From assembly GCA_030550235.1 (NCBI GenBank), contig JAUQPU010000008.1:1-38637 (forward strand): 38,637 nt of DNA. Direction: 5' to 3'. This DNA is from Thermoproteota archaeon (GTDB taxonomy: Archaea; Thermoproteota; Nitrososphaeria_A; Caldarchaeales; Calditenuaceae). The notes under the pieces were generated by a model, which was not told the DNA's origin, searched no databases, and saw nothing but the letters and a program-made list of their open reading frames with translations. The translations under genes and the position numbers were made by a program. Of this stretch, positions 30,670-38,634 are shown piece after piece. The first letter of the stretch is position 1; each line of letters opens with the position of its first letter.

Positions 30670-30933
30670 CTAGAAGGATAGGAGCTTGACGACCAGCGTG
30701 TCGTCCTCCCGCCTCATGACTATGGTCTTGGCCTTGTCAAACATGGGCCTTAGCCTTGTGGGCACGTAGATTCTCCCATGCCTGTCTAGGCTTACCTGCC
30801 ACCTCTCCCCGCCCGCCTCTATGACTATGAACAAGGCCCCCTGGCTCAGCTCCCTCGGAACTCGGAGCCTCCAGTAGCGCTTGAGCGTCCTAGTAACCTT
30901 CACCTCCTTCACTGAGGCGAGGCCAGACAACAC
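30670..30933 (-). CDS. AbrB/SpoVT-like swapped-hairpin protein
   Basis: About 87 aa from the GTG at 30933; TATATTAT at 30953-30960 lies about 24 bp upstream, and upstream codons (Cys/Tyr/Arg-rich) look untranslated. HGRIYVPTRLRPMFDKAKTI resembles the AbrB DNA-binding hairpin ('GRi.iP..lR..f'), and an earlier RTLKRYWRLRVPRELSQG may be a second half-repeat. Archaeal AbrB-like proteins are regulators or antitoxins; no toxin gene is adjacent. It is divergent from the ABC membrane gene, a possible target. Confidence 0.65.
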   Translation of the reverse strand: MLSGLASVKEVKVTRTLKRYWRLRVPRELSQGALFIVIEAGGERWQVSLDRHGRIYVPTRLRPMFDKAKTIVMRREDDTLVVKLLSF

Positions 30934-31084
30934 AACATAGTAATACCGGCGGATAATATAAACCCGTCTGCAAATACCTCTAAAAATGCATAATTTACTA
31001 ATGTTAATCAAATCTTCGAATTAGGGGGATTCCACATATTTTTCCGGGGAAATTATAAACTACGCTCTGCACAGAGGATTTTAT

Positions 31085-31120
31085 GGCCTACTGATTTTAG
31101 ATAGCCTAAAATCTTAGGCT
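31085..31120 (+). promoter_or_regulatory. Interrupted hairpin/inverted repeat upstream of the ABC membrane gene
   Basis: GATTTTAG (31093-31100) and CTAAAATC (31106-31113) are perfect complements around a 5-nt loop. Outside them GCCTA (31086-31090) pairs with TAGGC (31115-31119), giving a 13-bp interrupted stem. A competing hairpin, AGCCTAA (31103-31109) with TTAGGCT (31114-31120), shares bases with it. With the TATA-like ATTATAAAC at 31051-31059, the hairpin would be at the very 5' end of the mRNA; alternatively CTAAAATC is itself the TATA box and the repeat is an operator. Confidence 0.55.
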
Positions 31121-31139
31121 CTAGCAATTTCTCTCGTTA

Positions 31140-32093
31140 ATGGCTCTGAAGATTGCTGAGATGCTCTGGAAGACCGCGCGTTTCATGTTTGAGGGGCTGG
31201 GGAGGGGTAACACTATCCGGGGGTTTGTCTTCGCCTCCATCACCTATCTCATCAGGTCTATTGCCCTCGGCCTGATGCTTCCGTTAATCTTGAGGGACGT
31301 TGTGGAGGCGCTGAGCGTCTCTCCACCCAACGCTAGGCTTCTCAACAACGGGCTCCTCTCCCTCGCGATAGTAGCTGTCTCTGTCTCGGCTAGTGAGTGG
31401 CTTCTAAAGCCCTTCTGGCAATACATGGCCAGGGGAATCGTCCAGATTAAGCGGGCTATAGTTGACAGGAGGACACCCATGGAGGGTGACTCTAAAGATG
31501 TCATAGGCCGTATTGTGAGCGATGTTGACTTTGTAATCTGGAACAACTCTACGAGCTTCAGTATAATCCTGCCCAACTTCCTGACCATGTTTGCATCTCT
31601 CGCGGCTATGATTCAGCTTAGCCCGCTGTTTGGCCTCATCTCCCTCTCCCTCATCCCACCACTCACAGCTACGACGGAGTATTATGTCAGGAAGGCGGAG
31701 GAGGCTAGGAACGTCGAGAGGAGCTTCTACAGCCAGAGCATACACTTCGCTGAGAGGTTTCTCAACGGTGGGAGGGACGAGCTGCTGGGCTTCCAGGCCT
31801 CCTTGGAGAGGTGGCTGAAAGGTATATCGAGGCTGATATTCTATGACAGGGTATTCTGGTTCACTGGGCTGATACTCAGCACCATCCTGCCTTTCATAAT
31901 TCTCTGGGTTGGTCTGGGCGAGCTTGAAAAGGGTCTGCTGGCTGTCGGGTCACTTGCCGGATCACTCTACGCGAGCGTAAACTACTCAATGGCCCTGGTT
32001 AACGGATTCTGGGGCCTATGCGTACTCGGCCAGTCGCTCGCAGCTGTAAGGAGGGTTGAGGCCCTGAGCCGAGAGCGGATGGGGGCCGCCTAG
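31140..32093 (+). CDS. ABC exporter-type membrane domain without ATPase domain
   Basis: 317 aa. About six hydrophobic segments in the pattern of a type I ABC exporter: TM1 near 28-50, TM2 near 70-90, a cytoplasmic stretch with GRIVSDVDFVIWNN (the usual 'GelisRl.sDvd.i'), TM3-TM4 near 135-170, long intracellular helices (YYVRKAEEARNVERSFYSQS), and TM5-TM6 near 230-290. It stops at VRRVEALSRERMGAA, exactly where the nucleotide-binding domain would begin. No Walker A gene lies nearby on either strand. It may pair with an unlinked ATPase or be a degenerate transporter. Confidence 0.75.
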   Translation: MALKIAEMLWKTARFMFEGLGRGNTIRGFVFASITYLIRSIALGLMLPLILRDVVEALSVSPPNARLLNNGLLSLAIVAVSVSASEWLLKPFWQYMARGIVQIKRAIVDRRTPMEGDSKDVIGRIVSDVDFVIWNNSTSFSIILPNFLTMFASLAAMIQLSPLFGLISLSLIPPLTATTEYYVRKAEEARNVERSFYSQSIHFAERFLNGGRDELLGFQASLERWLKGISRLIFYDRVFWFTGLILSTILPFIILWVGLGELEKGLLAVGSLAGSLYASVNYSMALVNGFWGLCVLGQSLAAVRRVEALSRERMGAA

Positions 32094-32142
32094 CTGGGCT
32101 TAAAACCTTTTATCAGCCTAGACGATGAAGTTGTGCGTGAAG

Positions 32143-33195
32143 ATGGGCCCTGTAAAGATAGGAATTTTGGGTTCCGGCTTCGTGGTCTCTTTCTTCCATC
32201 TACCATCCCTGATGGAGGTTCCGAAGGCTGAGGTCGTGGCGATTGGGAGCAGGAGACAGGCGCCGGTTGAGGAGCTGGCTAGGAAGTATGGCGTGAAGAA
32301 GGCATACTATGGAGGAGACTATCTGGAGAAACTCTGCAGAGACCCTGAGATAGACTCTGTGCTAATCTGCCTGCCAAACTTCCTCCACCTCCAAGCCACA
32401 ATACACGCGGCGGAGAACGGTAAGAACGTAATCTGCGAGAAGCCCCTGGGGAGGAATGCAGAAGAGGCGAGGCAGATGCTTGACGTGGTTGAGAGGTATA
32501 AGGTCCTTCACGGATACGCCGAGAACCAGGTCTTTACGCCTCAGATCACGCGGGTTAAGGAGATGATTGATAACGGCGCACTGGGGCGTGTCTTCTGGGT
32601 TAGGACGAGGGAGGCCCACTTCGGGCCGCACTCCGACTGGTTCTGGAATCCAGAACTCTCAGGCGGGGGCTCCCTGCTAGACATGGGCTGCCACTCTGTT
32701 GAGGTTGCGCGCTACTTCATCGGTGATGAGCCGGTTGAGGTTATGGGCTGGGGAGCAACACTGGTTCATGGCTCTAGGACTAGGGCTGAGGACAACAGCC
32801 TCGCGTTTGTGAGGTATCGGGGTGGGCAGGTGGGTCAGTCTGAAAATAGCTGGGCGGCACATGGGGGGCTTGACTTGAGATACGAGGTCTACGGCTCTGA
32901 GGGCGCTGTGTTCATAGATACGACGAGAGAGACCGGTATCAGGGTTTTCACAGTGGCGCCTGAGGAGAGGGTTGGATACGTGGTCGAGAAGGCGGAGGTT
33001 GCGCGGGGATGGATGTACCCTATCTGGCGCGAGCACGAGCTCTACGGCTACCTACACGAGCTCCAACACTTCATCCAGGCCTTCTCCGAGGAAAAAATGC
33101 CCAGGGAGACCTACAGAGACGGCTACATAGTCAACAAGATACTAGACGCAGCATACAAGTCCATGAAGAGCGGCCGCTGGGAAAAGATACAGTAA
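32143..33195 (+). CDS. Gfo/Idh/MocA-family oxidoreductase
   Basis: 350 aa from the ATG at 32143 (MGPVKIGILGSG); an in-frame ATG at 32125 probably lies ahead of the transcription start set by CTTTTATC (32107-32114). The N-terminal Rossmann fold has GILGSGFVVSFFHLP; CEKPLGRNAEEA is the family's EKP motif with the catalytic Lys, and GGGSLLDMGCHSVEVARYF carries the catalytic Asp and His. It oxidises or reduces a sugar, inositol or sugar acid with NAD(P); the substrate cannot be told. A SelA-like PLP enzyme next door may act on the same compound. Confidence 0.9.
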   Translation: MGPVKIGILGSGFVVSFFHLPSLMEVPKAEVVAIGSRRQAPVEELARKYGVKKAYYGGDYLEKLCRDPEIDSVLICLPNFLHLQATIHAAENGKNVICEKPLGRNAEEARQMLDVVERYKVLHGYAENQVFTPQITRVKEMIDNGALGRVFWVRTREAHFGPHSDWFWNPELSGGGSLLDMGCHSVEVARYFIGDEPVEVMGWGATLVHGSRTRAEDNSLAFVRYRGGQVGQSENSWAAHGGLDLRYEVYGSEGAVFIDTTRETGIRVFTVAPEERVGYVVEKAEVARGWMYPIWREHELYGYLHELQHFIQAFSEEKMPRETYRDGYIVNKILDAAYKSMKSGRWEKIQ

Positions 33196-33214
33196 GACAT
33201 TCAGATATAAACTA

Positions 33215-33226
33215 TCTTATTTTTTC
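33215..33226 (+). terminator. T-run terminator after the oxidoreductase gene
   Basis: TCTTATTTTTTC (T6 at 33220-33225) follows the stop by about 20 bp and lies at the convergent junction with the small wHTH gene. Confidence 0.5.
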
Positions 33227-33439
33227 CTAATCCGCATACTCCTCAGAGCCCCCCCACGTCACGGGGTCATCTATCACATAGAATCCGTCCCTTTTCTCAA
33301 CAATAAACGCGTCAGATAAGGCCTTCAAAACATCGTTGAGAGTTTTATCATTAATATCTAATTCATTTTTAATACCAGGCCACCTGGCACCATGCAAAAC
33401 TCTCCTCAACACCTTAGGCCGCAGCAAGTCTCCTCGCAA
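33227..33439 (-). CDS. Small winged-helix protein, possibly truncated
   Basis: 70 aa: RPKVLRRVLHGARWPGIKNELDIN, then DKTLNDVLKALSDAFIVEKR and a wing GFYVIDDP. This is the core of an ArsR/MarR-like winged helix with only a few residues on either side. The TTG start is preceded by AAAGGAG with very short spacing. It may be a genuine mini-regulator of the flanking oxidoreductase and PLP genes or a remnant. The 110 bp upstream (33440-33549) contain nothing I recognise. Confidence 0.55.
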   Translation of the reverse strand: MRGDLLRPKVLRRVLHGARWPGIKNELDINDKTLNDVLKALSDAFIVEKRDGFYVIDDPVTWGGSEEYAD

Positions 33440-33549
33440 CTCCTTTCATTCCTCCGGCTCCAGCAAGGTTAACATAGAGGCCACCCTTCTCATGGGCGAG
33501 GATCTTAGCTAGGCTGCTATTCTTTGGGCCTTAGGTCGAATAGCATAGC

Positions 33550-34707
33550 CTACCCAGATAAGTAATTAAGCTTGAGCCGCAGCTTCTCAGCCAATTTCTC
33601 GGCAACTATCTTCTCTTCTCCGTCTCTAAGACATTGGGGGTTGATGTAGATTCTCTCTCGTATTGAGTAGAGTTGGATTGGCGGGTCGTCCTCTCGCAGT
33701 GTCTTCAAGACCTCTTCAGCCATCTCGGGGCTAGAGAGTCTGACCTCGACTCTTGGGATGCATGAGGGCCTCGGATGCTCGAACCCTCCTCCCGGATAGA
33801 TCTTCGCGACTGCGTCTACCCCGCGTCTCCTCAGCTCCGAGACCATGTAGTCTGTCTTCGCCTCCCAGCCTCTAAGCCTTGCCTCCTCGTCCATCTCGAG
33901 GTATCTCTTCAAGGCCGCAACCACTGCTAGGATATCTTCTTTGCTCGACTTCATAGGCCTGCCAATGAATACGCGCATCCTGCCGTTGGTTTTCTCATAG
34001 TTGTGGGGGCCGAGTCTGCGGCAGAGCTCGACAATCCTCCTCCTGCCGATGACTATCCCGGTGTCGTTGGGTGCGCCCATATCTTTTCCTGCGCTGAAGA
34101 GCACTGCGTCTGCGCCCAGCTCGTAGAACCTTCTCAGATTCTCTCGGGGTGGAAGCTCTGCCGCCGCGTCCACGATAACAGGCAAACCCCTACTATGCGC
34201 TATCTTCACCACCGTCTCAAGTGATAGTGTCCCGGGCTGGTGGTCGGAGGCGAAGTACATCACGGCGCAGGTCTCACCGTCTATGGCCTCCTCCAGCTCC
34301 GACTCAGTGGTTCCTGAGGGGCCTCCAACCTCAACCAGCTCAGCGCCAGCTATCCCCACTATGTAGTCGTAGATGTTTCTATGCCTCTTCTGAACTAGGA
34401 CTTTGAAGCGGCGGCCTGTTCTTGGAAGCGTCACAATGACCTCGGGGCTTTGTAGTGCGATGCATGCGGAGATTGCGAGGACTATGCCTGCCCCGGCTCC
34501 TGAGGTTATGTAGGCATCCTCAACCCCGAGGAGCTTGGCTATGTATTCTCCGGCCTTTAGGTGGAGCATGTTCATGTCAAGGTATACCTGAGAGGCCTCC
34601 CTCATAGCCTCCAGGACCTCAGCCGAGAGTGTAGTCCCGCCTAGAAGCGTCATAGTCCCCACGCCGTTTATCACAGGCCTCAACCCCAGCTCCGCCAACA
34701 AACTCAT
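33550..34707 (-). CDS. SelA-like PLP-dependent enzyme (DgaE/SelA family)
   Basis: 385 aa, fold-type I PLP enzyme. NGVGTMTLLGGTTLSAEVLEAM at the N-terminus and ITSGAGAGIVLAISACIAL match the SelA/DgaE group; VDAAAELPP supplies the PLP-binding Asp, and the LFSAGKDMGAPNDTG motif has the Schiff-base Lys. Family members include L-seryl-tRNA(Sec) selenium transferase and lyases such as D-glucosaminate-6-phosphate ammonia-lyase. With no other selenocysteine genes seen and an oxidoreductase nearby, an amino-sugar or sugar-acid lyase is more likely. Near-leaderless ATG behind ATTTAAAATC (34735-34744). Confidence 0.85.
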   Translation of the reverse strand: MSLLAELGLRPVINGVGTMTLLGGTTLSAEVLEAMREASQVYLDMNMLHLKAGEYIAKLLGVEDAYITSGAGAGIVLAISACIALQSPEVIVTLPRTGRRFKVLVQKRHRNIYDYIVGIAGAELVEVGGPSGTTESELEEAIDGETCAVMYFASDHQPGTLSLETVVKIAHSRGLPVIVDAAAELPPRENLRRFYELGADAVLFSAGKDMGAPNDTGIVIGRRRIVELCRRLGPHNYEKTNGRMRVFIGRPMKSSKEDILAVVAALKRYLEMDEEARLRGWEAKTDYMVSELRRRGVDAVAKIYPGGGFEHPRPSCIPRVEVRLSSPEMAEEVLKTLREDDPPIQLYSIRERIYINPQCLRDGEEKIVAEKLAEKLRLKLNYLSG

Positions 34708-34841
34708 AGTCCCGGGTTACCGGGGTATCCCAGGATTTTAAATGCTCCCTACAGACTGGGGGTAAGGCCGGCGGAGCGCCTGTCATATCTTAAAATAGAG
34801 AGATACGGAAGATAGTGTAAAGAGGGTAGTAGCATCTAGGC

Positions 34842-36380
34842 ATGCGGGTGCTTATTCCGGATGAGCTAGTTATCACGTCTAGGCTTATGGAGAGGTGGAT
34901 TTTGGAGAATGGTTTTGGCGGTAGGGTGCTAGTATACTCTGGGATTTTGAGAAGTTTGGAGGAGAAGCTTAGGCGTGGGGATGAGGCGGGCATTAATGCT
35001 TTTAAGAGTTTGAGGGAGGCGTGTGAGCGGGCTGGGGCCACCTTAGAGATAGTTGATGTTGAGGGCGACGCGGCGGATTTGAGGACCGCCTTGAGGATGC
35101 TTGCGAGGGATAGCGGCGGAGAGATAGTTACCTCAGACCCCGTCACCGCAAGGCTCTGCGAGGCCCTCTCAATCAAGTTTAGATACCTCGCCCCCAGCAA
35201 GATCCTAGACCTCGAAAAGATATTCCAAGGGGGCGTAATGTCTCTCCACCTTAAGGAGTCAGTACCTCCGAGGGTTAAGAAGGGTGTCCCGGGTGCGTGG
35301 ATGTTTGAGGAGATCTCGAGCGAGCCAGTGAGCAGGGAGGAGCTCGAGCTCATCATAGCTCAGATAATGATGGAGGTCTACTCAACGCTTGGGAGGGAGT
35401 CGTTCATAGAGGTGGAGAAGGGCGACACAATGATTGTCCAGCTCCGCGACTTCAGAATCGTAATCACTAGGCCCCCGCTGAGTGACGGCTTAGAGGTTAC
35501 GGTCGTTAGGCCGATAGTGAGGAAGAGCCTCGAGGACTATGAGTTGCATCCAAGCCTCATGGAGAGGCTCGTGGAGAGGGCTGAGGGCATACTCGTGGCG
35601 GGGCCGCCGGGGATGGGGAAGTCCACTTTCGCACAAGCCTTGGCGGAGCATTACAGGTCCCTCGGCATGGTCGTCAAGACGATAGAGAGCCCCCGCGACC
35701 TTCAGGTCTCAAGCGAGATTACACAGTACTCCAAGTCCGCGGCAACTCATGGTGAGCTCTATGATGTCCTACTGCTCAGCAGGCCAGACTACACGGTCTT
35801 CGACGAGATGAGGGACACGGACGACTTCAAGATATTCATCGACCTTAGGCTAGCTGGGATCGGGATGGTCGGGGTCATACACGCCACCACACCTATCGAT
35901 GCAATCCAGAGGGTTGCACAGAGGCTTGACATCGGAGTAATCCCATCAGTAATAGACACTGTGATATTCATGGATAAGGGTATGGTCTCGAAGATATACA
36001 CGCTTGAGGTTGTTGTGAAGGTTCCCAGGGGGTTGAAGAAGGCGGACCTGGCGAGGCCGACCGTCCTTGTCAAGGATTTTCTGACTGGTGATGTCGAGTA
36101 CGAGCTATACGTCTTCGGCGAGAGAACATTCATAGTGCCTGCTGGTGAGGGCGGGGGAAGGCTTGAGGCTGAGACTGATAGCAGGGCCGCAGACATCGCC
36201 TCGACGATACTTGGAAAGTTCATCCGAGGGCATAGGGTTAGGATGGTGGGTGACCAGTTAAGGATTGAGATACCGCCCGAGTACATGAAGGTCTATGTCA
36301 AGAAGTGTCAGAAGAAGATCTACAGGCTCTGTAGAGAGATGAATGTCGGGCTGGACGTCGTGGTCATGGGGGAAGGATAG
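34842..36380 (+). CDS. PIN-domain/VirB11-like ATPase with KH-like tail
   Basis: 512 aa, the archaeal PilT-N/PIN plus secretion-type ATPase family (COG1855). The PIN domain spans about 1-125 (VLIPDELVITSRLMERWI; GGEIVTSDPVTARLCEAL). Next come an ATPase with Walker A GPPGMGKSTFAQ (about 253-260), an IESPRDLQVSSEITQYS segment, Walker B YTVFDEMRDTDDF (about 319) and GMVGVIHATTPIDAIQRVAQR. The C-terminal ~70 residues (QLRIEIPPEYMKVYVKKCQ) are KH-like and may bind RNA. It is a single-copy protein in many archaea, and its role is not settled; RNA metabolism is the usual suggestion. It is transcribed alone. Confidence 0.9.
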   Translation: MRVLIPDELVITSRLMERWILENGFGGRVLVYSGILRSLEEKLRRGDEAGINAFKSLREACERAGATLEIVDVEGDAADLRTALRMLARDSGGEIVTSDPVTARLCEALSIKFRYLAPSKILDLEKIFQGGVMSLHLKESVPPRVKKGVPGAWMFEEISSEPVSREELELIIAQIMMEVYSTLGRESFIEVEKGDTMIVQLRDFRIVITRPPLSDGLEVTVVRPIVRKSLEDYELHPSLMERLVERAEGILVAGPPGMGKSTFAQALAEHYRSLGMVVKTIESPRDLQVSSEITQYSKSAATHGELYDVLLLSRPDYTVFDEMRDTDDFKIFIDLRLAGIGMVGVIHATTPIDAIQRVAQRLDIGVIPSVIDTVIFMDKGMVSKIYTLEVVVKVPRGLKKADLARPTVLVKDFLTGDVEYELYVFGERTFIVPAGEGGGRLEAETDSRAADIASTILGKFIRGHRVRMVGDQLRIEIPPEYMKVYVKKCQKKIYRLCREMNVGLDVVVMGEG

Positions 36381-36454
36381 TGACAAAAAACCCTACGAAT
36401 CTCTAATAAACGCACATCGATAAGCTTTAATATATACTATAATCCATCACCATC

Positions 36455-37261
36455 GTGCCTCACACCACCATTTATAGAGACCTTCTAGTAGTGAACTATT
36501 ACCCTGGCAGGCATGTTGTCGGTCTGGGCGCGAGCATCTCGGAGCCAGGGAGGGGGCTTCAGACCGTCCTCGAGGCGCTGCTTAGGGTTGGTGTTAAGCC
36601 CATCTCCATTGAGGTTATGCCTAACCAGTCTAGAGAGGGCGAATCACTGCTCTGGATGGTTATTGACGTAGGCGATGTGGAGGAGGGAGCCCTGAAGAGT
36701 GCTATACTCGACTTAGAGTCATCAAAGACGCTCAGCTCAGTCCAGCTGCTTAGTCCAGTTGTCCCAGGGCTGATGACCGACGCGTTTTTCAACTATAAGG
36801 GTTTCCTCGGTAACCGTGCTGTAATAATTGGGACGCCGGCGTTGGATGGCTTTCTCAGGGGACTTTACGAGTCTTTCGGAGAGGCCGGGGCGGTCTTCCT
36901 CTACCACGTCGGAAAGAGTATAGGAGCTAGAGCCTCTAAGTTCTACAGAGAAGCACTGAACATCAGGGATTTGAGGCAATTGTACAGGGCTGCTGAGCTC
37001 TTCTTTCAAGCCCTCGGGTATGTGAGATCTCTAAACCTTACCAAGCTGGAAAAAGGCGTTATTACTGCCACCCTTACCGATAACCTAGAATGCCTACTCC
37101 TCAAGGATGTTAGGCTGCCCCCCACCAGCCACTGGGTTAGGGGGATGATCGAGGGGGTCGTTGAGGTCATTGAGGGAGAGAGATACGAGTCCGAGGAGGT
37201 TGACTGTATAAACAAGGGAAGCCCTGTCTGCAGAATAGTTTTAAGACCTGTCCTCAGCTAG
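36455..37261 (+). CDS. ACT-like plus V4R-domain protein
   Basis: 268 aa from a GTG that is leaderless behind TTTAATATATAC (36425-36436). Residues about 15-95 look ACT-like (GLGASISEPGRGLQTVLEALLRVG). The C-terminal V4R (4-vinyl reductase-type) domain has HVGKSIGARASKFYREA, the HWVRGMIEGVVEVIEG helix, and a terminal strand with two cysteines (EEVDCINKGSPVCRIVL). V4R domains bind small hydrophobic or tetrapyrrole-like ligands, and some act as sensors. Here a ligand-sensing role is inferred; no operon partner. Confidence 0.85.
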   Translation: MPHTTIYRDLLVVNYYPGRHVVGLGASISEPGRGLQTVLEALLRVGVKPISIEVMPNQSREGESLLWMVIDVGDVEEGALKSAILDLESSKTLSSVQLLSPVVPGLMTDAFFNYKGFLGNRAVIIGTPALDGFLRGLYESFGEAGAVFLYHVGKSIGARASKFYREALNIRDLRQLYRAAELFFQALGYVRSLNLTKLEKGVITATLTDNLECLLLKDVRLPPTSHWVRGMIEGVVEVIEGERYESEEVDCINKGSPVCRIVLRPVLS

Positions 37262-37328
37262 TTCTGATCCTCTCACATTTTCACGCTGGTTGAAAGGTTA
37301 ATATGAGGTTAGTGGAGAGATAGCTTAG

Positions 37329-37721
37329 ATGGCATCACAGGAGCTTGAGAACATCCTCGACCACTATAGGAATCCGCGGAACTATGGCGAGCTAGCAGAT
37401 GCCGATATCCGTGTGAAGGACTCTAACCCCCTCTGCGGCGACGTTGTCGAGATGCACATCAAGGTGAGGGATGGTGTAGTCGAGGACATCAGGTTTAAGG
37501 GGAAGGGATGTGCGATTAGCCAGGCCTCAGCCTCCATGTTGACCGAGAGAGTGCGGGGCAAGAGGCTTGAGGAGGTCAAGGACATCGATAGGCAATATAT
37601 CCTCAATATGCTGGGGATTGAGCTCAGCCCTGTGAGGCTCAAGTGCGCCCTCCTGAGCCTGAAGGTCCTTAAGACGGGTGTATACACGTATCTGGGCGAG
37701 AAGCTGAAGCTCGAGGATTAA
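37329..37721 (+). CDS. Fe-S cluster scaffold, IscU/SufU type
   Basis: 130 aa, the complete NifU N-domain fold. The three ligand cysteines are in NPLCGDVV (Cys36), GKGCAISQASAS (Cys61) and VRLKCALLSL (about Cys105). The spacing and the GCAISQASASML motif are typical of SufU/archaeal IscU-like scaffolds that assemble Fe-S clusters or relay sulfur. No SufBCD or cysteine desulfurase gene lies beside it. The ATG is leaderless behind GTTAATATG (37298-37306). Confidence 0.92.
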   Translation: MASQELENILDHYRNPRNYGELADADIRVKDSNPLCGDVVEMHIKVRDGVVEDIRFKGKGCAISQASASMLTERVRGKRLEEVKDIDRQYILNMLGIELSPVRLKCALLSLKVLKTGVYTYLGEKLKLED

Positions 37722-37740
37722 CCGCAGACGAGAGCGGGCC

Positions 37741-38439
37741 TCACTCCAGCGATATGGGCAGGTCCGGGGAGTCAAGTAGGACCTTACCTTTCTCCAAGTG
37801 CATCTTGACCCCTCTTATCTCAACTCCCGCATCCCGGGCTTTTCTGAGTTTCTCGCAGAGGTGTGGGTCCACCTCGCAGCAGGGTCTAAAGAAGCTGCAT
37901 CGTGGGTGGGCGGAGATGAATGTGATGACGGCCCTCAGCCCCTCCCTCCTCGCCGCGGCCAACGCGTCAACGTGCCTCCTCCCCCTTTCCGAGACCGTGT
38001 CAGGATACATGCATTCGCCTCTCTCAGAGAGATAGACGGCGGACTTAGCCTCCATCAAGCCCCTCTCGCCCCCAGGCCCCTCGAGCAGATAATCTATCCT
38101 AGAGCCCCGATACAGCGGCTCGCGCCCCGCTACTCTCCACCCCTTCAGCCAGCCAACCAGGCCTCTCCGCCAAGCCTCCTCAAACATCCGCACCTGAGTC
38201 AGAGGGTCTATCAGCGCGGCCCGCTCATCATCAACCGCGACGCCTATGATAACGCCCCGAGTCCTACCTCCACTCCGCGGCTCGAAGAAGAGCCTGGCAC
38301 CAGGATAAACAAGGTCCAGCAGCCTCCCAGTATTTCTTATGTGGAGCAGCAAAACGCAGCCCCCAGCCTCCGCCTCCACGACAAACCTGTTCAGCCTCCG
38401 AAGAGCCACAGCCTCCTCAAACCTGAAGCTGCCAAGCAC
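37741..38439 (-). CDS. sfsA: SfsA-family DNA-binding/nuclease-fold protein
   Basis: 232 aa from the GTG at 38439. The frame stays open through the 5S rRNA gene, but family alignment (start about 15 residues before RRLNRFVVEAE) and the promoter near 38483 rule out the longer version. Features: LLHIRNTGRLLDLVYPGA (the 'pNtGrm..l..pGa' signature), DYLLEGPGGERGLMEAKSAVYL with the PD-(D/E)xK-like E-x-K, and YPDTVSERGRRHVDAL. E. coli SfsA was described as a DNA-binding regulator of maltose metabolism, while the fold suggests a nuclease; its role in archaea is unknown. It ends convergently with the Fe-S scaffold gene. Confidence 0.88.
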   Translation of the reverse strand: MLGSFRFEEAVALRRLNRFVVEAEAGGCVLLLHIRNTGRLLDLVYPGARLFFEPRSGGRTRGVIIGVAVDDERAALIDPLTQVRMFEEAWRRGLVGWLKGWRVAGREPLYRGSRIDYLLEGPGGERGLMEAKSAVYLSERGECMYPDTVSERGRRHVDALAAARREGLRAVITFISAHPRCSFFRPCCEVDPHLCEKLRKARDAGVEIRGVKMHLEKGKVLLDSPDLPISLE

Positions 38440-38478
38440 CTCACCAGTCAAGCCCCCCAACCACACCCAGAAGCGACG

Positions 38479-38487
38479 TTTATTTAG
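38479..38487. promoter_or_regulatory. Shared TATA element for 5S rRNA and sfsA
   Basis: GTTTATTTAG (38478-38487) reads as TATA for the rRNA on the plus strand (start expected near 38509) and as CTAAATAAAC on the minus strand (start near 38457, about 18 nt before the sfsA GTG). Confidence 0.5.
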
Positions 38488-38512
38488 TGGCCTAAATGTT
38501 CTATCCACCGGT

Positions 38513-38634
38513 GGGTTGCCGGTCATAGGGTGGGGGAAACACCCGGTCCCATTCCGAACCCGGAAGTTAAGCCCCACCCGCTCGGCGAGTAGTGCTTTGC
38601 GGGAGCGGGCGCGAAAGTCGGGTGCTGGCAACCC
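38513..38634 (+). rRNA. rrf: 5S ribosomal RNA
   Basis: About 122 nt. The terminal stem GGGTTGCC / GGCAACCC closes the molecule. The universally conserved loop core CCGAACCCGGAAGTTAAGCCC-type region is present near 38553-38573 (CCGAAC, then GAAGTTAAGC), followed by the GGCGAGTAGTG section of the loop E/helix IV side and GCGGGAGCGGGCGCGAAAGTC. No 16S or 23S gene is next to it in the window, as is usual in Thermoproteota where 5S is often unlinked. Ends are set by the terminal stem and are accurate to a few bases. Confidence 0.95.

Noticed and set aside
37798-38487. Long open frame antisense to sfsA (229 codons)
   Set aside because: Low-complexity Pro/Arg/Ser-rich translation with no motif; the opposite frame has conserved SfsA signatures.
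38440-38631. Extension of the sfsA reading frame through the 5S rRNA gene
   Set aside because: The family start falls near 38439, the extended codons are the antisense of 5S rRNA, and the promoter lies at about 38483.
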